36,038 nucleotides of DNA from Solirubrobacterales bacterium 67-14 (GCA_001897355.1 MKST01000010.1:22636-58673); one strand, 5' to 3'. Shown: positions 18,043-26,226, counted from the first letter of the stretch. The notes: generated from the letters alone by a model not told the origin. Numbers and translations: made by a program.

Positions 18043-18079
18043 CCCAAAGCAACAGGCACCACCCGTGAACCGCAGCTTC

Positions 18080-18361
18080 CTACCGAGGTGGCATTCGGGT
18101 TTCTTCGGGCTTCGGGAGGTACAGGTCGTAGCCGCAGCGGGGGCAGACCTGGACGTAGAGCTTGACGATGTTGTGGCAGTTGGGGCACTGCCTTTCCGGC
18201 TCGTTGACCTCGTTGCGAGTCATGAAGACGGCGATCAGGCCGAGGCCGGGCAGGATCGAGCCGATGATCAGCCAGATGAAGAAGGAGCCGCCCTTGGCCC
18301 GGCCGATGATCCCGGTCGCGATACCGAAGAGCAAGGCGATGAACACGTACTCGTAGCCCAC
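18080..18361 (-). CDS. Small membrane protein with C-terminal zinc ribbon
   Basis: A 93-residue protein. Two hydrophobic helices (about residues 4-22 and 27-47) are followed by a CPNC...CPRCG zinc ribbon with Cys59, Cys62, Cys73 and Cys76. This indicates a metal-stabilised domain held at the membrane. The start is uncertain. GTG at 18361 gives a protein beginning at the first helix; longer in-frame versions overlap the DUF1800 gene antisense and have no support. No close functional family is recognised. It diverges from the DUF1800 operon by 84 bp. Confidence 0.65.
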   Translation of the reverse strand: MGYEYVFIALLFGIATGIIGRAKGGSFFIWLIIGSILPGLGLIAVFMTRNEVNEPERQCPNCHNIVKLYVQVCPRCGYDLYLPKPEETRMPPR

Positions 18362-18445
18362 ACCGACATTGTGCCTGTCCACGGCCCGGTTTGACGCATG
18401 ACGCAGGTTCCGCTTGACGGCTGGTGAACAATGTGAGGACAGGGA

Positions 18446-19984
18446 ATGGCAGTCAAGGCTGGCAGGAAAAAGAAAGGTCGGGTCTACCGACGCAAACGCT
18501 GGGTCGATTCGGACGAGGGCGTGGTGCGCCTGAGGACTAAGGTGATCCGTCGCCGCCGGGGCGAGCGAGCGCCGCGCAAGGATCCCGGCCCCCGGCCGTT
18601 GCCGAGGCCGCAGAAGCCGCGCGCGCCCTGGAAGCCCCAGCCCTTCGACGTCTACCACGGTAAGTTCGGACGCCTCGAGGCGATGCGTCTGCTCAACCGG
18701 GCCGGCTTCGGTCCTGCCCCGGGCCAGGCGGAGAAGCTGGCCAAACTGGGAATGAAGAAGGCGGTTCGCTCTCTGACCCGGCCGCAGGGCAAGGCCAAGC
18801 TGATCGGCCCGGAACCGGTCGACGGCGACGGGCTGCCCTTGGCCCCCTTCGATTCCTGGGGGCATGACCATCTCTGGTGGTTGGATCGCATGGTCCGCAC
18901 CAACCAGCCGTTCCGGGAGCGCATGGCCCTGGTCTTCCACGACTGGTTCGCCACCTCAAACGCCGGCGTGTCCCAGCAACGCCAGATGATCGACCAATAC
19001 TGGACCCTGCGAGCCGGGGTGAACGGCACCTTCGACGACCTCGTCGTGAAGGTCACCAAGGACCCGGCGATGCTGCAGTGGCTGAACGGCGGCGAGAACA
19101 ACAAGTGGTCGCCGAACGAGAACTACGCCCGCGAGCTGATGGAGCTGTTCACGCTCGGGGCCGACCGGGGCGCGTACATGGAGGACGACATCCGCGAGGC
19201 GGCCCGCGCCCTGACCGGCTGGCGGTACGACTGGGACGATGACCTCGGGGCGGTGAACTTCCGTTTCGATCCCGAGTTCCACGACGAGGACAGCAAGAAG
19301 ATCTTCGGCAAGAAGGGCAAATGGGACTGGCGGGACGTCTGCCGGCTCTGCGTCACCCACAAGCTCCACGCGAGCTTCTTCGTCGACAAGCTCTGGAGCT
19401 ACTTCGTGCCGGCCGCCCCTTCGAAGGGCACCCGGCGGGCGCTGATCCATCTGTACCTGAAGAAGGGCCGCAAGATCCTGCCGGTGGTCGAAGCGATCCT
19501 GCAGCATCCGGATTTCTACCGGGGGCCGGCCATGGTCAAGCCACCCGCCGTGTTCAACGCCAGCCTGCTCCGGGCCCTGAAGCTGCCGATCAACTCGGAC
19601 GCGTGGACCTGGCTCGGGGACTCCGCCGGCCAGCAGCTCTTCCTGCCACCGAACGTGGCCGGCTGGGATGACGATCGCTGGCTCGACACATCGACCGTGC
19701 GGGCCCGCTGGCTGATGGTCACCTACGCCCTGGACTCGCGCCACCACGACGCCTGGAACGATTCCTACCGCGAGACGGAATCGACCCGAGCCGCGATGAA
19801 CCGCGCCCTTTCTGCCCTCGGCTGGCCGCCACTCCACTCCGACCACCAGCACGAACTCGTCGCGATGTCGGACCGGATCCCCGGCCACATCACCGACGAG
19901 TGGCAGCGACGCCCCTACCTGGCGATGCGCCAGAACGCCCTGCTCCAGCTGATCGCCTCCTGCCCGGATTTCCAACTCTCATGA
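18446..19984 (+). CDS. DUF1800 family protein
   Basis: A 512-residue DUF1800 protein. Family signatures: LEAMRLLNRAGFGPAPGQ, RERMALVFHDWFATS, NENYARELMELFTLG, EAARALTGWRY and LFLPPNVAGWD. The first 65 residues are strongly basic and proline-rich (RKKKGRVYRRKRW, VIRRRRGERAPRK) and contain no hydrophobic signal sequence. GAGGA 5 nt before the ATG supports the start. Its stop overlaps the DUF1501 start by ATGA. DUF1800 and DUF1501 genes are commonly adjacent in diverse bacteria, and neither has an established biochemical role that I can state. Here a cupredoxin is added. Confidence 0.92.
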   Translation: MAVKAGRKKKGRVYRRKRWVDSDEGVVRLRTKVIRRRRGERAPRKDPGPRPLPRPQKPRAPWKPQPFDVYHGKFGRLEAMRLLNRAGFGPAPGQAEKLAKLGMKKAVRSLTRPQGKAKLIGPEPVDGDGLPLAPFDSWGHDHLWWLDRMVRTNQPFRERMALVFHDWFATSNAGVSQQRQMIDQYWTLRAGVNGTFDDLVVKVTKDPAMLQWLNGGENNKWSPNENYARELMELFTLGADRGAYMEDDIREAARALTGWRYDWDDDLGAVNFRFDPEFHDEDSKKIFGKKGKWDWRDVCRLCVTHKLHASFFVDKLWSYFVPAAPSKGTRRALIHLYLKKGRKILPVVEAILQHPDFYRGPAMVKPPAVFNASLLRALKLPINSDAWTWLGDSAGQQLFLPPNVAGWDDDRWLDTSTVRARWLMVTYALDSRHHDAWNDSYRETESTRAAMNRALSALGWPPLHSDHQHELVAMSDRIPGHITDEWQRRPYLAMRQNALLQLIASCPDFQLS

Positions 19985-21336
19985 CCCGCGCCCGCTGCTG
20001 CGACAACTACACCCGCTCCCGGCTCCTTCGCTCGGCCGCCGCGCAGGCCGGCAAAGGGCTGCCGCAGATCGAGCCGGGAATGCCGGTCCCAGCCGGCACC
20101 GGGCTGACCCGGCGTGGATTCATCGCCGGCGCGGCCGGGCTCGCGCTGGCCGTCTACGCCGCCGGGAAGACGCCGCTGCCGCTGTTCGAGGACGGCATCG
20201 CCGAAGCGGCCCAGTCGGACCGGATCATCGTTTCCATCTTCCTCGACGGCGGGGCCGACACCCTGTCGCTGCTGGCCCCGGTCGGCCATGCCCGCTATCA
20301 CGAACTGAGGCCCGTCCTCGCCCTGGCCGAGGGCGCGGGCATCCCCTTCACCGAGGATCCGAGCCTCCACTGGCACCCTTCCGCAGCCGCGCTGGCGCAG
20401 CTTCACGCCGAAGGCAAGGTGACCGTGTTCCCGGCGGTCGGCTACGACGACCCCAACCAATCGCACTTCACGTCCCGGCATTTCTGGGAGGTCGGCGATC
20501 TCGACACCGAGGGGCGCACCGGCTGGATGGGGCGTTATCTGGACTTGGTCGGAAGCCAGAACAATCCCCTCCAGGGTCTTTCGCTCAGCAGTTCGCTCGC
20601 CCCGGCCCTGGCCACCAAGGACAAGCCGGTGGCGGCCGTCGAAGGAGTCACCGACTATGACCTCTGGTCCTGGGTCGGCGAGCCGGTGAGCGACGAGATG
20701 TTCGGCAGCTTCCGCCGGATGGGCTCGATGAAGTCAAACTCTCCCGCCCTGCGGGACAGCCGTCGCGCGATCCGCTCGACCAACATCATCCGCGACCGGC
20801 TGGCCTCGTTCGGCGAGTTCGAGGCACCGGTCGCCTACCCGGAGGGCGCCCGCCTGGGCCAGCAGCTTTCCGGGCTGGCGGCACTGCTCGGTGCGGGCAT
20901 GCCGCTCCGCTGCGTGTCGGTCAGCGCCGATGGCTCCTACGACACCCACTCGGCCCAGGCCGAAGAGTTCGAAAGCGGCATCAAGGCGACCGCCGACTCG
21001 ATCCTTGCCTTCCAGCGTGACCTCGAGGCGAGGGGGCTGCAGGATCGGGTGCTGACCCAGGTCTGGTCCGAGTTCGGGCGGCGGCCGGAAGAGAACGGAT
21101 CGGCCGGCACCGATCACGGCGCGGCCGGGGTGTCGCTGGTCATCGGCAGCCGCGCGAGCGGAAAGATGGTCGGCGAATTCCCGGGCCTGACCGATCTCGA
21201 CGAGGATGACAACCTGCGTCACACCTCCGATTTCCGGGCGATGTACTGCTCGCTGCTCGAGCAGTGGCTCGGACACGACGCCACCCCGATCATCCCCGGC
21301 GCGTCGAAATTCGCCCGACCGGTGCTGCTCAAATGA
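19981..21336 (+). CDS. DUF1501 family protein, Tat-exported
   Basis: A 451-residue DUF1501 protein. A twin-arginine signal, TRRGFIAGAAGLALAVYA, starts at about residue 43 after a long polar N-terminus, implying folded export, often linked with a metal cofactor. Family features follow: FLDGGADTLSLLAPVG, DDPNQSHFTSRHFWE, SADGSYDTHSAQAEEF and WSEFGRRPEENGSAGTDHG. The fold is related to the alkaline phosphatase/sulfatase group, where Asp and His residues bind metals; activity is inferred only. ATG at 19981 overlaps the DUF1800 stop, and its stop overlaps the cupredoxin start, both as ATGA. Confidence 0.93.
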   Translation: MTRARCCDNYTRSRLLRSAAAQAGKGLPQIEPGMPVPAGTGLTRRGFIAGAAGLALAVYAAGKTPLPLFEDGIAEAAQSDRIIVSIFLDGGADTLSLLAPVGHARYHELRPVLALAEGAGIPFTEDPSLHWHPSAAALAQLHAEGKVTVFPAVGYDDPNQSHFTSRHFWEVGDLDTEGRTGWMGRYLDLVGSQNNPLQGLSLSSSLAPALATKDKPVAAVEGVTDYDLWSWVGEPVSDEMFGSFRRMGSMKSNSPALRDSRRAIRSTNIIRDRLASFGEFEAPVAYPEGARLGQQLSGLAALLGAGMPLRCVSVSADGSYDTHSAQAEEFESGIKATADSILAFQRDLEARGLQDRVLTQVWSEFGRRPEENGSAGTDHGAAGVSLVIGSRASGKMVGEFPGLTDLDEDDNLRHTSDFRAMYCSLLEQWLGHDATPIIPGASKFARPVLLK

Positions 21337-21899
21337 GGGCGCGGCTCGCCCTGGCGGGCGCCTTGGCCCTGGGTCTGGCTTTCATCGTGCCCGCCAACGA
21401 CGGATCGGCCGTCGCCGGCGACGCTCAAACCATCAGTCGCGGGGTCGGGACATCAACCGCGGACGCCACCTCTTCGACCGTGGCCTGCAGCTGGAGATGG
21501 CGTTGGAAGAAACGGGTCCGCTGGGTCAGGCGACACGGGCGGAAGAAGCGCGTGGTGAAGTACCGGAAGGTCAAGCTGAAGGTCTGTCGCAACGTGACGC
21601 CGCCGGCCCCGGCGCGTCTCGGGGTCAGGGCCTGGGAGTTCGGTTTCACGCTTTCGGCGAAAACGGTCGAGGCCGGCGACACGATCATCGAGTTGAACAA
21701 CCAGGGCGAGGACGATCACAACCTCCACGTCCAACCGGTCGATGGCGGCGAAGAGTTGGCCACGCCGGACGCGAATCCGGGGGCGACCGACCGTATCCGC
21801 CTCACCACGACACCCGGCGTCTACCGCCTGTGGTGTTCGCTCCCGAACCATGCGGCCCGGGGCATGGACACGACCTTCGTCGCGACCCCGGGCGCCTAG
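21333..21899 (+). CDS. Secreted cupredoxin-like copper protein with basic linker
   Basis: A 188-residue protein. A Sec-type signal peptide (about 1-28) is followed by a low-complexity linker containing a strongly basic tract (residues 54-84, with WRWRWKKRVRW and KKRVVKYRKVKLK), flanked by Cys52 and Cys85. A cupredoxin domain covers about 95-188. Type 1 copper ligands are visible: His129 (DDHNLHV), Cys168 and His173 (WCSLPNH) and Met178. It is therefore probably a secreted or membrane-associated electron carrier. Third gene of the DUF1800-DUF1501 operon by ATGA overlap. Its TAG stop lies in a palindrome shared with the stop of the facing NADH dehydrogenase gene. Confidence 0.88.
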   Translation: MRARLALAGALALGLAFIVPANDGSAVAGDAQTISRGVGTSTADATSSTVACSWRWRWKKRVRWVRRHGRKKRVVKYRKVKLKVCRNVTPPAPARLGVRAWEFGFTLSAKTVEAGDTIIELNNQGEDDHNLHVQPVDGGEELATPDANPGATDRIRLTTTPGVYRLWCSLPNHAARGMDTTFVATPGA

Positions 21900-21912
21900 A
21901 CGCCTCGTCTAG
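21896..21912. repeat. Palindrome holding two convergent stop codons
   Basis: CTAGACG (21896-21902), loop CCT and CGTCTAG (21906-21912) are perfectly complementary. The cupredoxin TAG (21897-21899) and the NADH dehydrogenase TAG (21911-21909, minus) are both inside the arms. Possibly a very compact bidirectional terminator. Confidence 0.6.
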
Positions 21913-23303
21913 TCGACGAAGTCCGGGTCTGGCCGCTCTTCCGCCTCGGCCTCCGCCCCGGCCCGGTCGCGGCCGGCCGCGGGAAGGTCGCCCTCGACCG
22001 GGCGGTGCGAGCCGCCGTGCTTGTAACGGTCCGGGCTGAGCACGCCGGGGCGGCCGATCGAGCCGACCTCGGAGATGTCGCGCGAAAAGGGCAGGCTGGC
22101 GGTCCAGTCGATCACCGCGCGCGCCTTGCGTGATGCGCCCGGGATCTGGCTCATGTGGTACGAGCGGGCCATCCACCAAGCCTTGAACCCGCGGAAGGTG
22201 CGGTCGCCGATCTTGCCGACCGCCTTGTAGCGACCGAGGTTGACGAAGGAGGCGTTGCCCTTGTAATCGAAGGTCTTTGGTTCGCCGAGGCCGATCGCGG
22301 CGGCGATGTTGGCCGCAACCACCGGCGCCTGGCGGACCGCATGCTGGGCGGTCGGCGGGCAGGCCCCGCCCTTGGGGTTGGGCACGGCAGCCGAATCGCC
22401 CAGCGACCAGATGCCCTGGTTGTCCTCAACCGCCATGCTGCCGTCCACCTTGACCCGGCCGCGTTCGTCGAGCGGCACGCCGAAGGTGGCCAGGCTCGGG
22501 TTGGGCACGACGCCCGCGGTCCAGACCACGGTCCGGGTCGGGATCACCTCGCCGGTCGAGATCGTGGCCGTGGTCTCGGTGACCTCGTTCAGGGTGGTTC
22601 CCATCTTGATGTCGATGCCACGTCCGCGCAGCTCGTCGACCGCGTAGTCGGCCAGTTCCTGGTCGATTTCCGGCAGGACCCGATCGGCCGCCTCGACCAG
22701 CACCCAGCGCATCCCGTGCAGCCGGGCCTTGGGATAGTCCCTCATCGCGTCAGCGGCGAAGTCCTGGAGCTCGGCCAGCGCTTCGAGACCGGCGTACCCG
22801 CCACCGACGAAGACATAGGTCAGCAGCTCTTCCCTCAACTCGGCGTCGTCCGTGGCATTGGCCATCTCAAGGGTCTCGATCAGGTGGTTGCGGAGGAAGA
22901 TCGCGTCGGCCAGGCTCTTGAAGCCGACCGCGTGCTCGCTCAGGCCCGGCACCGGCAGGAAACGGGAAATCGAGCCGGGCGCGAGCACGAGGTGGTCGTA
23001 GGGAATCTGTTCGGTCTGGCCCATGTGGCTGCGGAGCGTGACTTCGCGGGCCTCCCGGTCATGGTCGTCGACCACGCCCAGCCGCAGGTTGGTGCGGTGG
23101 AGGATCTCCCGCAGTGGCGTCACCACGTGGCGAGGTTCCAAGGTGCCGGCCGCAGCCTCCGGCAGAAGCGGCGTGTAGAGCAGGAAGTTGACGTCGTTTA
23201 CGAGCGTCAGCCGGGCCGACTGCCGGGGCAGTACCTTCTCGAGGTGGCGAGCGACATTCGCTCCCGCGAAGCCGCCGCCGACGATGACGATGTTCCAAGC
23301 CAT
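21909..23303 (-). CDS. ndh: Type II NADH dehydrogenase (NDH-2 family)
   Basis: A 464-residue FAD pyridine-nucleotide oxidoreductase that would pass electrons from NADH to menaquinone at the inner face of the membrane without pumping protons. FAD site: IVIVGGGFAGANVARHLE at the N-terminus. NADH site: YVFVGGGYAGLEALAEL. The second FAD segment is IWSLGDSAAVP, and PPTAQHAVRQ is the conserved NDH-2 segment near the quinone site. The C-terminal 35 residues are a charged, Ala/Glu/Asp-rich tail. The ATG at 23303 is chosen because the family glycine motif begins four residues later and TATACT lies 7 nt upstream; a longer open frame upstream is a shadow of the protease gene. Confidence 0.9.
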   Translation of the reverse strand: MAWNIVIVGGGFAGANVARHLEKVLPRQSARLTLVNDVNFLLYTPLLPEAAAGTLEPRHVVTPLREILHRTNLRLGVVDDHDREAREVTLRSHMGQTEQIPYDHLVLAPGSISRFLPVPGLSEHAVGFKSLADAIFLRNHLIETLEMANATDDAELREELLTYVFVGGGYAGLEALAELQDFAADAMRDYPKARLHGMRWVLVEAADRVLPEIDQELADYAVDELRGRGIDIKMGTTLNEVTETTATISTGEVIPTRTVVWTAGVVPNPSLATFGVPLDERGRVKVDGSMAVEDNQGIWSLGDSAAVPNPKGGACPPTAQHAVRQAPVVAANIAAAIGLGEPKTFDYKGNASFVNLGRYKAVGKIGDRTFRGFKAWWMARSYHMSQIPGASRKARAVIDWTASLPFSRDISEVGSIGRPGVLSPDRYKHGGSHRPVEGDLPAAGRDRAGAEAEAEERPDPDFVD

Positions 23304-23310
23304 GGCGCCG

Positions 23311-23316
23311 AGTATA
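23311..23316 (-). promoter_or_regulatory. Putative -10 element of ndh
   Basis: TATACT on the minus strand, 7 nt before the ATG. This is the best TATAAT match (5 of 6, tied with 23412-23417) among the start-proximal hexamers of the window. Confidence 0.5.
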
Positions 23317-23411
23317 GGCGGCGGGTTGAGCCGAAGACAGGCGAAACCTCCAGCCGCGAATCCGATCACGCATTCAGCCGAAATTCCGCAACAGAAGACC
23401 GGCTGATCTGT

Positions 23412-23417
23412 TCTAAT
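23412..23417 (+). promoter_or_regulatory. Putative -10 element of the S1 protease gene
   Basis: TCTAAT (5 of 6 to TATAAT), 6 nt before ATG at 23424. No clear -35. Confidence 0.4.
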
Positions 23418-23423
23418 GGGCCC

Positions 23424-24722
23424 ATGGGTAAAGCAAGCAGGGCCAAGGGAGAAATCGTCGGGGCAGCCGTCCTCGCCGCCATCCTGGCTGTCTTCCTCTT
23501 CACGTTCTCGTCCACGGCCCTCGCCGCCAGCATCGTCAACCAGGGTGCGCCGCCGCCCAAGGTGTCGAAGGTGGACGGTTCGGGGGTCAGTTCGGTCGTT
23601 TTCCGCCAATCCGCCTCGACCGACCGGTTCTGGACCCGGGAACGGCTGCTTTCGGCCAAGCCGGCCGACAACCAGCCACCGGCCGCGAGCTTCGACCTGC
23701 CCGACTTCAGCGCCGATGCCACCGCCTCCGCCGCGACCGGCGACTTCACCCCCGGCAACGTGACGGACTTCCCCCAGCGAATCCAGGGGAAGATCTTCTT
23801 CAAGCTCGGCGACGCGGTCTACAGCTGCTCCGGCACCGTGGTCGATTCGGCCGAACAGAACGTGGTCTTCACGGCCGGCCACTGCTTGTTCGACCAGACC
23901 GAACACCGGTACGTCGACAAGCTGGTCTTCATCCCCGGCTACGAGAACGGGACCGCCCCCTTCAAGGCACCGCTGGACGTGATCGACGCCGCCAGCGGCA
24001 AGGTGCCCGACCAGTGGATCAACAGCGGCACCAACAGCTACGACATCGCCGTCATCGGACTTTCGCAACCGGTCCAGAAAGCACTCGGTTCCCGCCAGAT
24101 CGCCTTCGACCTGAATCCGGCCCTGAGCAAGACCAAGGGCCGCGAGTACACGATCTACGGCTACCCCTCGCAGCCCTCCAACCTCTACAACGGCGAGGTC
24201 CTGCGCGGTTGCCAGGTCGCCTTCTCCGGCTTCGACAACTCGAGCGGCAACATCACCCCGTACCCGATGTCGGGCAATCCTTGCCTGATGCAGCAGGGCG
24301 CGAGCGGCGGCGGCTGGATCACGCTCGGCAACTACCTGAACTCGGTCGTCAGCTACGGCTACTGCGACGACCTGCCGAACACCTGCGGCTTCATCTTCGG
24401 TCCCTACTTCTCGAACGCCGCCAAGTCGCTCTACGTGACCGCCGGCGGTTCGCCGGCGCCGACGATCAAGCTGGTCAAGTCCCCGCCGAAGGTGGTCCGC
24501 AAGCGCGCGGTCACCTTCAAGTTCAAGGGGTCGGCCGCAACCCTGCTCGGTTTCGTCTGCAAGCTCGACGGGCAGAAGAAGGTCAACTGCGCCTCGAAGA
24601 TCTCGATCAAGCGCCTACGGCCCGGCAAGCACACGCTCAAGGCATGGGCGGTAGACCAGACCGGCCACATGAGCAAAAAGAAGGTCGTCCGCCGCTTCCG
24701 AGTGGTCGTCCCGCGGCGCTGA
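23424..24722 (+). CDS. Secreted trypsin/V8-like serine protease with C-terminal Ig-like domain
   Basis: A 432-residue exported protein. A signal peptide (about 1-35) is followed by a pro-region-like stretch to about 115 and a peptidase S1 domain (about 118-335). The catalytic triad is visible as His153 (FTAGHC), Asp207 (SYDIAVIG) and Ser294 (QGASGGGW). Several cysteines could form disulfides outside the cell. A basic β-sandwich-like domain (about 345-432; FVCKLDGQKKVNC, LRPGKHTLKAWAVD) follows, a type common at the ends of secreted proteins in this actinobacterial group. The ATG at 23424 directly precedes the signal peptide and has TCTAAT 6 nt upstream; the open frame running 423 codons further upstream is antisense to ndh and is rejected. 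The substrate is unknown. Confidence 0.88.
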   Translation: MGKASRAKGEIVGAAVLAAILAVFLFTFSSTALAASIVNQGAPPPKVSKVDGSGVSSVVFRQSASTDRFWTRERLLSAKPADNQPPAASFDLPDFSADATASAATGDFTPGNVTDFPQRIQGKIFFKLGDAVYSCSGTVVDSAEQNVVFTAGHCLFDQTEHRYVDKLVFIPGYENGTAPFKAPLDVIDAASGKVPDQWINSGTNSYDIAVIGLSQPVQKALGSRQIAFDLNPALSKTKGREYTIYGYPSQPSNLYNGEVLRGCQVAFSGFDNSSGNITPYPMSGNPCLMQQGASGGGWITLGNYLNSVVSYGYCDDLPNTCGFIFGPYFSNAAKSLYVTAGGSPAPTIKLVKSPPKVVRKRAVTFKFKGSAATLLGFVCKLDGQKKVNCASKISIKRLRPGKHTLKAWAVDQTGHMSKKKVVRRFRVVVPRR

Positions 24723-24729
24723 TCTTCAC

Positions 24730-24778
24730 GCCGAAATAAGGATAGTTGGCAATTATTGCCAACTATCCTTATTTCGGC
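24730..24778. repeat. Perfect 24-bp-arm palindrome, AT-rich
   Basis: Arms 24730-24753 and 24755-24778 are perfectly complementary around a single T. The arms contain AAATAAGGATAGTTGGCAAT, far richer in A/T than the flanks. It starts 8 nt after the protease stop and ends 12 nt before the convergent gatB stop. Bidirectional termination is the simplest role, but no T-run follows outside the stem and the length is extreme for a terminator. Confidence 0.85.
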
Positions 24779-24789
24779 CTCCGGAGACT

Positions 24790-26226
24790 TCAGAGACCTA
24801 GGTGCTGGCGCAGCAGGCGGTTGACTTCGCCGCCGTCGGCTCGCCCCTGGGTGGCCTTCATCACGGCGCCGACCAGGGCGCCGATCGCCTTCTCGTTGCC
24901 CGAGCGGACCTGCTCGGAGGGCTTCGGGTTGTCTTCGATCGCCTGGATCACGATCTTCTCGAGCTCGCCTGAATCCGAGATCTGCTCGAGCCCCTTGTCC
25001 GCGACGACGGTTTCCGGATCGGCGCCCGAGGCGACCATCTCCTCCAGCACCGTCTTGCCGGCACCATGCGAGATCTTCTTTTCGGCGACCAGGCCGATCA
25101 GGGTCGCCAGCGCGGCCGGCTCGACCTTGGTCTCGGCCAGCGGCTGCTCGTCTTGTTTGCGCAGCTCAGCACTGAGCTCACCGGTGACCCAGTTGGCGGC
25201 CACACGCGGATCGACGCCCTTCTTCGCGGCGAGGACGCCCTCGAAGTACTCGGCCCAGTCGGTCTCGAACGAAAGCAGCAGCGCCGCCTGTTCGCTGACT
25301 CCGATCTCCTCGTAGCGGGCGGCCCGGGCGGCTGGCAACTCCGGCAGCGAGTTCCTGGCTTCGTCCAGCATCGCCTGGGTCGGCACGACCGGCACCAGGT
25401 CCGGCTCCGGCAGGTACCGGTAGTCGTGGGCCTCCTCCTTCGAGCGCAGCGAATGGAGCTCGCCGGTCGAGGGATCGAAGTGAAGCGTCTCCTGGACCAC
25501 CGGCTCGCCGGCCTCGACCAAGGCCTTCTGACGGGCGATCTCGGCGTCGATGCCGCGCTCGATGAAGCGGAAGGAGTTCATGTTCTTCATCTCGGTCTTG
25601 GTGCCGAGTTCCGAGCTCCCGGCCGGCCTTATCGAGACGTTGGCGTCGCAGCGCAGCGAGCCCTCCTCCATGTTCACGTCAGAGACCCCGAGCTGCTTGA
25701 TCGTCGCCCTGAGCAGCTGGCCCCATTCGCGGACCTGGGCACCGGAGTGCAGGTCGGGCTCGGTCACGATCTCGACCAGGGGGGTGCCGCCGCGGTTGAA
25801 GTCGACCAGCGAGGCATCGGACCCTTGGATCCGGCCGGCGCCGCCGGTGTGGATCGTCTTGGCGGCGTCTTCCTCCAGGTGGGCGTGGTGGATGCGGACC
25901 TCCCCCAGCTTGCCGTTGACGGCGAAGGGGTTGACGGCCTGGGTGATCTGGTAGGCCTTGGGGTTGTCCGGGTAGAAGTAGTTCTTGCGGTCGAAGCTGT
26001 TGAACGACGAGAGCTCGCAATCGAGCGCCGCCCCGATCTTCAGGGCGTACTCGAACGCGGTCCGGTTGGGGGCCGGCAGCACCCCCGGCAGGGCAAGGCA
26101 GACCGGGCAGGTGTGGACGTTCGCGTCGTCGCCGAAGGAGAGTTCGCAGCCGCAGAACATCTTGGTCTTGGTCGAGAGCTGGACGTGGATCTCCAGCCCG
26201 ATCACCGCCTCGTACTCGGTGCTCAC
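24790..26226 (-). CDS. gatB: Aspartyl/glutamyl-tRNA amidotransferase subunit B
   Basis: A 478-residue GatB. It phosphorylates the side chain of Glu (or Asp) mischarged on tRNA-Gln (or tRNA-Asn) and completes amidation with ammonia from GatA. The N-terminus reads VIGLEIHVQLSTKTKMFC. Cys25, Cys27, Cys40 and Cys43 (FCGC and TCPVC) form the zinc site. DYRYLPEPDLVP is the family signature, and the C-terminal YqeY-like tRNA-binding tail (from about 330) is complete. GTG at 26226 overlaps the gatA stop by GTGA. Confidence 0.97.
   Translation of the reverse strand: MSTEYEAVIGLEIHVQLSTKTKMFCGCELSFGDDANVHTCPVCLALPGVLPAPNRTAFEYALKIGAALDCELSSFNSFDRKNYFYPDNPKAYQITQAVNPFAVNGKLGEVRIHHAHLEEDAAKTIHTGGAGRIQGSDASLVDFNRGGTPLVEIVTEPDLHSGAQVREWGQLLRATIKQLGVSDVNMEEGSLRCDANVSIRPAGSSELGTKTEMKNMNSFRFIERGIDAEIARQKALVEAGEPVVQETLHFDPSTGELHSLRSKEEAHDYRYLPEPDLVPVVPTQAMLDEARNSLPELPAARAARYEEIGVSEQAALLLSFETDWAEYFEGVLAAKKGVDPRVAANWVTGELSAELRKQDEQPLAETKVEPAALATLIGLVAEKKISHGAGKTVLEEMVASGADPETVVADKGLEQISDSGELEKIVIQAIEDNPKPSEQVRSGNEKAIGALVGAVMKATQGRADGGEVNRLLRQHLGL

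Larger units (their letters stand above)
17853..18079. other. Structured intergenic gap between convergent genes
   Basis: The largest non-coding gap here (227 bp), with visibly lower GC than the genes. It contains a 7-bp stem GGTCCGG/CCGGACC (17865-17884) and a long inverted repeat (17978-18042). A 62-codon minus-strand frame (17845-18033) runs through it, but its codon use does not match the neighbours. I see no convincing gene. Confidence 0.6.

Noticed and set aside
18391-18419. Three TGACG repeats (two as TTGACG) between the zinc-ribbon and DUF1800 genes as promoter or operator
   Set aside because: No -10 at suitable spacing from either TTGACG, and the repeats are short enough to occur by chance.
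22155-23423. A 423-codon upstream extension of the protease frame
   Set aside because: It is antisense to ndh, Asp/Arg/Gly-rich without domain sense, and precedes a clear signal peptide with a -10 element at 23412.
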